Below are positions 1 through 7,159 of a stretch of DNA of 64,000 bases, one piece after another; position 1 is the stretch's first letter; the number at the start of each line of letters is the position of its first letter. This DNA comes from Mucilaginibacter gotjawali (GTDB taxonomy: Bacteria > Bacteroidota > Bacteroidia > Sphingobacteriales > Sphingobacteriaceae): positions 2,542,001 through 2,606,000 of the forward strand of contig NZ_AP017313.1 in the NCBI RefSeq assembly GCF_002355435.1, in the 5' to 3' direction. The notes under the pieces are model-generated. The model was given only the letters and a program-made list of their open reading frames with translations. It was not told the DNA's origin and searched no databases. A program made the position numbers and the translations under genes.

Positions 1-1040
1 TTGGTCTTTTGCTTTTTGCAACGGGCGCAATTCTTTTTTATCCTGCAGCTGAAGTAAGGAGTTTTGTTTTTTTCCTGATAGCGCTTTTTATCCTTTTTTC
101 GGGGGCAGCATTTCTGGAAACAGCGGCAAATCCGTATATCACTTGTTTGGGAGAGCCTGAAGGTGCTGAGCGGCGGATTAATTTCTCTCAATCATTTAAT
201 GGCCTGGCGGCATCAATTGCCCCCCTGTTTGGCGGCATAGTAATATTGTCCGGTGTCGAGCTAACTAAAGAGCAATACGCGAAGATGTCCAATTCTGAAC
301 TAACGCATTATTTAAATAAAGAAGCGTCCTCCGTTGAATTGCCTTATCTTATTATAGGATTGGTAGTGTTAGTAGTGGCATTCTTAGTTTATAAAGCCCA
401 TCTGCCAGAGATAACCGAAACAGATACCGCTGAAGAAACTGGAAAGTCCCTGGGGCGCCAGATTTGGGAATTATTGGGCATTAAACAATTACGATCAGGC
501 GTTATTGCCCAGTTTTTTTATGTTGGCGCACAGGCGGGTATATGGGGGCTTTTTGGTTTCTTCTGTAATAAACTCGCGCATATGCCCGAAAAAACGGCTG
601 CTACGTACCTTACCGTTGCCACCTTCGCGTTTATGCTGGGGCGTTTTAGCGGTAGTTATCTGATGCGATTTTTTAACCCTGTTAAGCTTTTGGCAACGTA
701 TGCCGTTATTAACAACGTGCTTTTGATTTCGGTATTTTTTCTCGATGGTATGTTATCAGTTTTTACGCTTATCCTGATTTCATTTTTTATGTCAATCATG
801 TTCCCAACTATTTTTTCATTAAGTATCCGTGGGCTTGGGGCGCGCACCAAACTTGGTTCGTCTTTGGTGATCATGGCTATTTTCGGCGGGGCTATTATTC
901 CTCCAATTATGGCAAGGATATTTGATGAATCGAATATCCATTTTGCTTACCTGGTACCGATTATTTGCTTTGCTTATATTTTCTATTTTGCTTCAAGTAA
1001 TCTTAAAGTTAAAAAATTAGAGATGGTGGCGGCGCATTAA
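1..1040 (+). CDS. fucP: L-fucose:H+ symporter-like MFS permease (5' truncated by window edge)
   Basis: The reading frame is open from the first bases of the window (first full codon at position 3), so the N terminus lies upstream. About 345 residues are visible. They are strongly hydrophobic, with roughly nine to ten membrane segments and a central cytoplasmic linker. The segment with FSGAAFLETAANPYI followed by NFSQSFNGLAASIAP is the hallmark of the FHS/FucP branch of the major facilitator superfamily, which imports L-fucose and related sugars with protons. The two genes downstream look like an L-fucose dehydrogenase and an L-fuconolactonase, which supports L-fucose or a close relative (D-arabinose, L-galactose) as substrate. 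Substrate assignment is inference from family and neighbourhood. Confidence 0.85.
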   Translation, partial: GLLLFATGAILFYPAAEVRSFVFFLIALFILFSGAAFLETAANPYITCLGEPEGAERRINFSQSFNGLAASIAPLFGGIVILSGVELTKEQYAKMSNSELTHYLNKEASSVELPYLIIGLVVLVVAFLVYKAHLPEITETDTAEETGKSLGRQIWELLGIKQLRSGVIAQFFYVGAQAGIWGLFGFFCNKLAHMPEKTAATYLTVATFAFMLGRFSGSYLMRFFNPVKLLATYAVINNVLLISVFFLDGMLSVFTLILISFFMSIMFPTIFSLSIRGLGARTKLGSSLVIMAIFGGAIIPPIMARIFDESNIHFAYLVPIICFAYIFYFASSNLKVKKLEMVAAH

Positions 1041-1072
1041 AAGTATGGCGGGAATGCATGGCGGGGGAATCT

Positions 1073-1216
1073 CCCGGTCATTGCTTCGCCCGACCACCCT
1101 TTCTACCGCTGGCGGTAAAAAGGGTTAAGATTGATTTTTAAATAATAAATAATTTTTTCACCCTCTATTTTGCCTGCTAAAGAGAGGGTCGACAAGCGAA
1201 GCGATGTCGGGGTGAG
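1073..1216. repeat. Dispersed repeat: two inverted copies of a CCCGGTCATnGCT-type element
   Basis: Copy one (1073-1124, plus) reads CCCGGTCATTGCTTCGCCCG and continues into CCCTTT...AAAAAGGG. Copy two (1161-1216, minus) reads CTCACCCCGACATCGCTTCG and continues into CCCTCTCTTT...AGAGGG. A third copy lies at 62161-62218 and a related pair at 12671-12801. Each copy ends in a small hairpin of the CCCTCTC/GAGAGGG kind. The element fills the spacer between the permease and the dehydrogenase. It looks like a REP-type dispersed intergenic element. No associated transposase is in the window. Confidence 0.65.
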
Positions 1217-1261
1217 TTGACACGATGCCGGAAGTGAAACGGAGTTTATCAAATTAAGATT

Positions 1262-2050
1262 ATGGATTTACAATTAAAAAATAAAGTAATTATAGTTACC
1301 GGTGGCGCCAAAGGGATAGGCGAGGGCATTGTAAAAGTATTGGCTAAAGAAGGCGCTATCCCGGTGGTAATCGGCCGTAACGGGGCTGATAATTTAAAAT
1401 GTGTACATGCAATTGAAGCAGAGGGCGGAAAAGCATCGCACGTTATAGCTGAACTAATGGATCCTGCCGAATGTGAGAAGGCCGTGCAGCAGGTTGTTGA
1501 AAAATACGGTCGCATTGATGGGCTGGTAAACAATGCAGGGGTAAATGACGGCGTAGGGCTGGAAAGTGGCAATTATGAAAGATTTATCGCATCATTACAT
1601 AAAAATGTGGTGCATTATTACCTGATGGCGCATTTTGCCTTGCCTGAATTGAAAAAATCAAAAGGGGCGATATTGAATATTACCTCCAAAACCGCAGATA
1701 CAGGGCAGGGAAATACGTCAGCTTACGCAGCTGCCAATGGTGGCCGTAATGCGCTAACCCGCGAATGGGCTGTTGAATTGCTCAAATACGGCATCAGGGT
1801 AAATGCTATTGTGGTTGCCGAATGCTGGACACCCCTTTATGAAAACTGGATAAAAACCCTGCCGGACCCGCAGGGGAAATTAAAAGAAATTGAAGCCAAA
1901 ATACCCCTTGGCAGCAGGATGACGACCTCGGAAGAAATTGCCAATACAGCTGCATTTTTATTGTCGGAGCGTTCAAGCCATACAACGGGCCAGTTGGTTT
2001 ACGTAGATGGAGGATATGTTCATCTGGATAGGGCGCTGGCTAACGCATGA
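1262..2050 (+). CDS. SDR-family L-fucose dehydrogenase-like oxidoreductase
   Basis: A 262-residue classical-length short-chain dehydrogenase with a Rossmann fold: TGGAKGIGEG (residues 13-22) binds NAD(P), and NNAG (90-93) and Ser142 are in place. The C-terminal half, with TREWA, RVNAIVVAECWTPLYENW and TGQLVYVDGGY, resembles L-fucose dehydrogenases that oxidise L-fucose to L-fucono-lactone. Its position between a FucP-like permease and a fuconolactonase fits that role. The odd feature is the catalytic YxxxK: Tyr155 is present, but the expected lysine at 159 is asparagine (SAYAAANGGR). Either this subfamily uses another residue to lower the tyrosine pKa, or activity is altered. The fold is certain and the substrate is probable. 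Confidence 0.85.
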   Translation: MDLQLKNKVIIVTGGAKGIGEGIVKVLAKEGAIPVVIGRNGADNLKCVHAIEAEGGKASHVIAELMDPAECEKAVQQVVEKYGRIDGLVNNAGVNDGVGLESGNYERFIASLHKNVVHYYLMAHFALPELKKSKGAILNITSKTADTGQGNTSAYAAANGGRNALTREWAVELLKYGIRVNAIVVAECWTPLYENWIKTLPDPQGKLKEIEAKIPLGSRMTTSEEIANTAAFLLSERSSHTTGQLVYVDGGYVHLDRALANA

Positions 2051-2398
2051 TTGGTTGATTAAGTTGGTAAGGTCACTAGTGTCATGTCATTAATAAGTTG
2101 ACGTTCGGGCTTTATCAGCACGCTTACAAAATACCCGGAGGAGGTTATCTAAAATAGTGTAAACCCTGTTTTAATAAATAAGCACATAAATATCTTATTA
2201 TCAAGAATTTATAAAATGTAAACCCTCAAATGTGTAAACCTTTTGTAAACCCTTTTTGTGCATTTTGGGTTCAATCAACTTGCTGATTGATGATGAGGAA
2301 ATTGATGGTTGACACGACACCAGTTGATTGTATTGATGTTAAATTGCTATATTGTAACCTGTTTTAAACTTAATCAACCATCCAACTTAGTCAACTAA
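2051..2398. repeat. Paired inverted word-array flanking the spacer (GTTGATTAAGTTGG type)
   Basis: The spacer between the dehydrogenase stop and the lactonase start is bounded by complementary low-complexity arrays. The left arm, at 2051-2067, reads TTGGTTGATTAAGTTGG. The right arm, at about 2369-2398, is ACTTAATCAACC followed by CCAACTTAGTCAACTAA and ends four nucleotides before the ATG. Further variants of the same word (ATTGATGGTTGAC, AGTTGATTGTATTGATG) lie inside, between about 2270 and 2340. The same architecture with other words recurs elsewhere in the window. Function unknown. Confidence 0.6.
2158..2253 (+). promoter_or_regulatory. Four direct copies of TGTAAACC(CT) upstream of the lactonase gene
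   Basis: Copies start at 2158, 2217, 2233 and 2244. Three read TGTAAACCCT and the copy at 2233 reads TGTAAACC. The last two are 11 nt apart, one helical turn, which is what a DNA-binding protein on one face of the helix would use. They lie 150-245 nt upstream of the fuconolactonase start. They could be regulator sites for sugar control or simply a degenerate word repeat. There is no regulator gene next to them. Confidence 0.35.
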
Positions 2399-2402
2399 TT
2401 CT

Positions 2403-3236
2403 ATGATCAAAATAGATTCCCATCAGCATTTCTGGAAATTTGACCCGGTTAGGGATAGCTGGATTGGGGATAATATGTCGGCAATTCAACGGGATTTTAT
2501 GCCCGGTGATTTGAAACCCGTTCTTGATAAATTCGGTATCGATGGCTGTGTGGCCGTTCAGGCGGATCAAAGTGAGGCAGAAACAGAATTTTTGCTTGAT
2601 CTTGCCGGGAAACACGATTTTATAAAAGGCGTGGTGGGTTGGGTAGACCTTAGGGCCGCTGATGCCGGCAAACGTATTGAACATTACAGCAAATTTGAAA
2701 AGCTAAAGGGTTTTCGCCACGTGCTGCAGGGCGAAACAGACAGGGCACTGATGCTTAATCCGCAGTTTATGGATGGTGTGCGCGCGCTTAAAAGACATGA
2801 CCTTGCCTACGATATATTGATCTTTCCTGATCAGCTGGGCTATACCCATGAGTTTGTGAAGAAATTTGAGGGGACCCGTTTTGTGGTTGACCATATTGCC
2901 AAACCGGATATCAAAAACAAAAACATGGATAAGTGGGAAATGGGCATAAGGGCATTGGGCAGGCATGAAAATGTTTATTGTAAGATCTCCGGCATGATTA
3001 CCGAGGCCGACTGGTACGATTGGGTGCTGCTTGATTTTAAACCTTACCTTGATGTTGTTTTTGAAACATTTGGTGCCGGCCGGGTAATGTTTGGCTCCGA
3101 CTGGCCGGTATGTAATGTGGCTGGCGGTTACCAGCAAATGCTTTCGGTAGTTAAGAATTATATTGCCAAATTATCAGCCGATGAACAGGCCAGGTTTTGG
3201 GGACTGAATGCTGCGGAGTTTTATAAATTAAAATGA
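2403..3236 (+). CDS. L-fuconolactonase-like amidohydrolase (COG3618)
   Basis: A 277-residue single-domain TIM-barrel metal-dependent hydrolase. The N-terminal IDSHQHFW (HxH metal motif, residues 4-11), VVDHIAKPDI in the middle, CKISGM, and MFGSDWPVC near the C terminus are the signature of the L-fucono-1,5-lactonase/4-sulfomuconolactonase branch of amidohydrolases. It would hydrolyse the lactone made by the upstream dehydrogenase to L-fuconate, step two of the non-phosphorylating fucose route. The next enzymes (fuconate dehydratase, 2-keto-3-deoxy-fuconate processing) are not in the window and may lie upstream. The family assignment is firm; the exact sugar is inferred from neighbours. Confidence 0.88.
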   Translation: MIKIDSHQHFWKFDPVRDSWIGDNMSAIQRDFMPGDLKPVLDKFGIDGCVAVQADQSEAETEFLLDLAGKHDFIKGVVGWVDLRAADAGKRIEHYSKFEKLKGFRHVLQGETDRALMLNPQFMDGVRALKRHDLAYDILIFPDQLGYTHEFVKKFEGTRFVVDHIAKPDIKNKNMDKWEMGIRALGRHENVYCKISGMITEADWYDWVLLDFKPYLDVVFETFGAGRVMFGSDWPVCNVAGGYQQMLSVVKNYIAKLSADEQARFWGLNAAEFYKLK

Positions 3237-3300
3237 GGTGAAAGCTGAAAGGTAAAAGGCGAAAGGTAGAACGAAATAGCTGAAAGGTAAAAGGTACGAG
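3237..3300. repeat. Direct word array (GCTGAAAGGTAAAAGG)
   Basis: The bases just after the lactonase stop consist of variants of one word: GCTGAAAGGTAAAAGG at about 3244 and again at about 3279, with GGCGAAAGGTAG in between. No complementary arm is seen before the next gene, so this resembles an unpaired version of the word arrays elsewhere in the window. Confidence 0.45.
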
Positions 3301-3344
3301 AAAAGATTCAGCGCTAGCATTTTTAAACGATTAATATAATCAAA

Positions 3345-4508
3345 ATGAAAAGATCAGTTTTATGTATGTTGATGACTGCTTTTGTAGTTTTATCAGTTCA
3401 GGCACAGGAAAAATTCAATGGTTTGGGTGTTAACCTGGGGAACCTTTACCGGATGTCGGACGCGAAAACGCGTTCCATCAGCCCTGAAAACTTTAACGGT
3501 GAAAAGGGTAAAGGTGGCATGGCCACTACCGGCACAGGGGCAGGCCCCTCAAAAGAGTTGGGCCAGGGATGGAAAGTGAGTCCCAGCGTAGTAATTAAAA
3601 AACATACTACCTACACCGTTGCCGAAATCGACGGATCAGGCGCCGTACAGCATATCTGGATGACACCGACAGGCAATTGGCGCTATTCAATTCTTCGTTT
3701 TTATTGGGATGATGAAACAACACCATCGGTTGAGGTACCTGTTGGCGATTTCTTCTGCATGGGTTGGGGTAAATATGCACAGGTAAATTCACTGGCGGTT
3801 GCGGTTAACCCCGGTAGTGGTTTAAATTGTTACTGGCCTATGCCTTTCCGCAAGAAATGCCGGATCACCATGGAGAATATTGATAATGAAGATATGGTTT
3901 TATATTACCAGGTAGATTATACCTTAACTGACGTACCCAAAGATGCAGGCTATTTTCACGCCCAGTTCCGCAGGGTAAACCCTTTGCCATTTAAAAAAGA
4001 TTATGTGTTGGTGGATAGTATTAAAGGCAAAGGCCAGTATGTGGGTACCTATTTAGCCTATGGCTCCAATAAAAACGGATGGTGGGGCGAAGGGGAAATC
4101 AAATTTTTTATGGATGGCGACACCCAATTTCCAACCATTAATGGTACCGGTACGGAGGATTATTTTAATGGCGCTTATGATTTTGACAGCATGCATAAAA
4201 AAGCCGACGGCACGGAAAGTAGTGAATTTACCGAATTTTGTAGCCCCTATAGCGGTTTGCCGCAGGTGATCCGTGGTGATGGCCACTATGGCATCGCCCA
4301 GCGCTTTGGCCTGTACCGCTGGCACATCGCCGATCCGATCCGTTTTGAAAAGGACCTGAAAGTTACGATACAGGATTTGGGCTGGCATTCAGATGGGCGT
4401 TATATGCCGCTTCAGGATGATATTGCCTCTGTTGTATTCTGGTACCAGAGTGAACCGCATGGGGCCTTCCCGGTATTCCCGACGAAGGACCAGCTCGAAG
4501 TGAATTAA
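3345..4508 (+). CDS. Secreted GH172 (DUF2961) family protein
   Basis: 387 residues, opening with a Sec signal peptide that ends at VQAQ (about residue 21). The mature part matches the DUF2961 family, now glycoside hydrolase family 172 (difructose dianhydride I synthase/alpha-D-fructofuranosidase and relatives). Visible landmarks are GSGAVQHIWMT (about 97-107), an acidic WWGEGE (246-251) and GTGTEDYFNGAY (267-278). Glu271, and one of Glu249 or Glu251, have the spacing of the known catalytic pair in the family. It lies downstream of fucose-type catabolic genes and probably trims a glycan in the periplasm or outside the cell. The true substrate cannot be read from sequence. Confidence 0.85.
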   Translation: MKRSVLCMLMTAFVVLSVQAQEKFNGLGVNLGNLYRMSDAKTRSISPENFNGEKGKGGMATTGTGAGPSKELGQGWKVSPSVVIKKHTTYTVAEIDGSGAVQHIWMTPTGNWRYSILRFYWDDETTPSVEVPVGDFFCMGWGKYAQVNSLAVAVNPGSGLNCYWPMPFRKKCRITMENIDNEDMVLYYQVDYTLTDVPKDAGYFHAQFRRVNPLPFKKDYVLVDSIKGKGQYVGTYLAYGSNKNGWWGEGEIKFFMDGDTQFPTINGTGTEDYFNGAYDFDSMHKKADGTESSEFTEFCSPYSGLPQVIRGDGHYGIAQRFGLYRWHIADPIRFEKDLKVTIQDLGWHSDGRYMPLQDDIASVVFWYQSEPHGAFPVFPTKDQLEVN

Positions 4509-4515
4509 CATCCAT

Positions 4516-4605
4516 TGTCATTTCGACGAGGAACGAGGAGAAATCTTCACCTCCATGCCCGCTGGTGCATATCGCCCGTTTAAGATTTCTCTCTTCGAAA
4601 TGACA
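4516..4605. repeat. REP-like long hairpin element (GTCATTTCGA... AAATGACA)
   Basis: The left arm (4516-4547) starts TGTCATTTCGACGAGG and ends GAGAAATCTT. The right arm (4582-4605) starts AAGATTTCTC and ends TTCGAAATGACA. The arms are inverted and separated by about 34 nt. Elements with TGTCATTTCGA...GAAATCTT arms are common intergenic repeats in Bacteroidota and resemble REP elements mobilised by Y1 (RAYT) transposases. No such transposase is present here. Confidence 0.7.
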
Positions 4606-4694
4606 AAAAGGCTAATATTACTCTCAAATACTCCTTTTCAAAGTAAAAATAACCTGAATGGCAAAGTAAAATACCTGAATGATTTTAACGAAAG

Positions 4695-6827
4695 CTATTT
4701 GCTATATCTTTTTACGGCGTCTACCGCATCTGTTGAGCCAAGGGCAAGGGCCTTGCCCAGGTCGGCACCGGCACTTTTATCGCTTTGCTCAATTTTGGCA
4801 AGGCCACGGTAATACCAGGCTTCCTCGTTATTGGGGTTTAGGCTGATGGCAATATCAAAATCCTTTAAAGCCCCGTTATAGTCCTTCAGGTTCATTTTTG
4901 CCCTGGCGCGCAAAATATAATTGGCGGGTTCCTTAGGGCTAAGTTTAATAGCCCGATAAAAATCCAGGCGCATTGCCTGCGTATCGGCAGTAAAGCTTTC
5001 AGCAAGCCCTCTATAGGCATACGTTTTTATATTATCGGGGTTGATAAGTAAAACGCTGATATAATCATAAACAGCACCGATGTAATTTTTTCGGATCATT
5101 TTTAAATTCGCCCGGTAAAAATAGGCGTCGTCATTATTTTGGTCCCTGGTAATGGCTTTTTCAAGGTCGCTTTCGGCCGCATCATATTTTTTAAGCCTGA
5201 TCTCGGCGTTAGCGATATTTGCGTAGGTTAACGACCGCATATTGGTGTCAACCAATGATGCCCGGTTAAATTGGGCAATGGCCCCTTTATAGTCGCCCAT
5301 GTCGCACATCACTTCGCCGCGTGCTATGTAAAACTTGCCGTTTTTTGTGGCAGGAGTAATAACCCTGTTAAAAAACAGTAAGGCTTCTGCGTATTGGTGG
5401 TCAGCAGTTAGCTCTTTGCCAAGCCTTAGTTGCGCTTCCTGATTTTTAGGGTCAAATTCCAGTTGCTTTTTAAAATCTGCTAAGGCGCCTTTCCGGTCGC
5501 CCATTTTGCTTTTTACCTTTGCCCTGGCGGGGTAGGCGTATGAGTAACCGCTGTACAAATTAATGGCTTCATCAAGGTCAGCAAGTGCGCCGGTATAGTC
5601 AGCCAGTTCTGCCCTTACTTCGCCGCGACCGGTAAACGCTTCCGTGTTTTTTGAATTCATTTGTATGGCCGTGTTATAATCAGCCAGCGCACCGGCGGTG
5701 TCCTGCAGTGCGGTTTTTGCTTTTGCGCGGGTTACGTAGGCATAACCATCATGGTCAGCATCGTACAACACTGCCGAGTCACCATCTGTTTTAGCCCTTC
5801 TGTAATCTTTAATTGAAATCCTGAGGTCTCCCCGGTTTTGATAAGCTCTTGAAAATTCAGGGTTCAGCGTTATCGCTCTGGCATAATCGTTTAAAGCGGC
5901 GGTAGTATCATTGCGTTTATTTTCAGAGATTCCCCGGTATAAATACAATTCGGCATTTGTTGGGTCTGCCGCTATTGCTTTGTTAAAATTTTGAATCGCA
6001 TCTTTATTATCCTCCGCATTTCCTGCTGCTTTTGCCATATAATAAAAACCGTTGGCCATATTGGGTTTTAGCGTCAGGGCTCTTTTATAGTCCTGCATAG
6101 CCTCTTTATATTGATGGAGGTTGGTTTTGATATTGCCCCGGTAAAAAATAGCTTCGGCATTTGTGGGGTTCATGCTGATGGTTTTATCATAATCTGCAAT
6201 CGCTCCTGTATAATCCCCAATGGTGCCTTTTGAGTTTGCCCGGTAGTAATAAACGTCGGCATTGTTGGGGTTAAGCTTCAGCGCATGCGAATAATCTTCA
6301 ATTGCGCCCTTGTTATCATTTAAGTTCGCCCTGGCAACCCCCCGGTATTCATATAGCTCAGGGCTATTCGGACTGATGACTATTGCCTTGCTGAAATCTT
6401 CCACAGCTGCCATGTACGCTCCCGAATTAATTTTTGCATTTGCACGGTAATGGTACATATCCGCTGTTTTTAAACCGAGGTCTATCGCTTTGTTAAAATC
6501 ATTTATCGCACCGGCATAATCCTTAAGGTTGCTGTATGCATTTGCCCGGTAAGAATAAACCTCTGCGTTATTGGGTTCGGCGCTTAAAACTTTGGTGAAA
6601 TCGCTTATTGCGCTGGCGTAATCGTTGATATTGGTGTAGGCGTTGCCACGGTATTGGTATGCCTTTATATTGTTGTTGGTTGAACTGATCACCTTTGTAA
6701 AATCGGCAATTGCTTCGTTATATGCTTTATGTTTTGCTTTTTCGTTGGCGCGGGTCATTACCTGATCGGCCGTTTGCGCCAGCGAGATGAAGGGCAAAAA
6801 AGATAGGATCACTAAAAGTATCTTCAT
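4695..6827 (-). CDS. Secreted multi-TPR protein
   Basis: About 710 residues. I start at the internal Met (6827) because it opens a clean signal peptide, MKILLVILSFLPFISLAQ; the longer frame to 6899 adds a non-signal-like extension. Nearly the whole mature protein is tetratricopeptide repeats of 34 residues with the core pattern YYRANxxxxxGDYxGAIxDYxKAIxLNPNNAE, about 18-20 units. There is no enzymatic domain. It would form a periplasmic or surface solenoid that binds protein partners. It is a paralogue of the 1039-residue gene immediately upstream, with matching C-termini (DAVDAVKRYSK here, APDAVKKYCR there), so the pair arose by duplication. Function unknown. Confidence 0.85.
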   Translation of the reverse strand: MKILLVILSFLPFISLAQTADQVMTRANEKAKHKAYNEAIADFTKVISSTNNNIKAYQYRGNAYTNINDYASAISDFTKVLSAEPNNAEVYSYRANAYSNLKDYAGAINDFNKAIDLGLKTADMYHYRANAKINSGAYMAAVEDFSKAIVISPNSPELYEYRGVARANLNDNKGAIEDYSHALKLNPNNADVYYYRANSKGTIGDYTGAIADYDKTISMNPTNAEAIFYRGNIKTNLHQYKEAMQDYKRALTLKPNMANGFYYMAKAAGNAEDNKDAIQNFNKAIAADPTNAELYLYRGISENKRNDTTAALNDYARAITLNPEFSRAYQNRGDLRISIKDYRRAKTDGDSAVLYDADHDGYAYVTRAKAKTALQDTAGALADYNTAIQMNSKNTEAFTGRGEVRAELADYTGALADLDEAINLYSGYSYAYPARAKVKSKMGDRKGALADFKKQLEFDPKNQEAQLRLGKELTADHQYAEALLFFNRVITPATKNGKFYIARGEVMCDMGDYKGAIAQFNRASLVDTNMRSLTYANIANAEIRLKKYDAAESDLEKAITRDQNNDDAYFYRANLKMIRKNYIGAVYDYISVLLINPDNIKTYAYRGLAESFTADTQAMRLDFYRAIKLSPKEPANYILRARAKMNLKDYNGALKDFDIAISLNPNNEEAWYYRGLAKIEQSDKSAGADLGKALALGSTDAVDAVKRYSK

Positions 6828-7112
6828 AACTTTACGAACATCAATTACAGGCAAAAAAGGCGTTAATTGTTTTAGTGTCATTCTTAAATTATGACGCATT
6901 TGTCCTCCAAAAACATTTTACATCCCGATCCGGAGAAATATTAAACCAAACCCGGAGAGTAAAATCAATCCCAAAAAAGGAATTGCCAACCCAATAATGG
7001 CGTCTACAGTTTTAATACGAAGATTTGGGTGGAATTGTTTTGTTATTAAATAGTTAATTAAAGTTGCGGGGCAGAATTGTATGATAGGTTTTAGGGTGAA
7101 TGATTTTAATAG

Positions 7113-7140
7113 TAGCGATGGGTTTTAAAACCCATCGCTA
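7113..7140 (-). terminator. Perfect 28-nt palindrome after the larger TPR gene
   Basis: TAGCGATGGGTTTT followed by its exact complement AAAACCCATCGCTA, lying 19 nt beyond the stop of the minus-strand TPR gene. The stem is strong, but the U-tract on the minus strand is weak, so it may act as a terminator or as an mRNA-end stabiliser. The rest of the 6828-7159 spacer shows nothing else that I recognise. Confidence 0.5.
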
Positions 7141-7159
7141 TAAAAATGAGATGCAGTTA

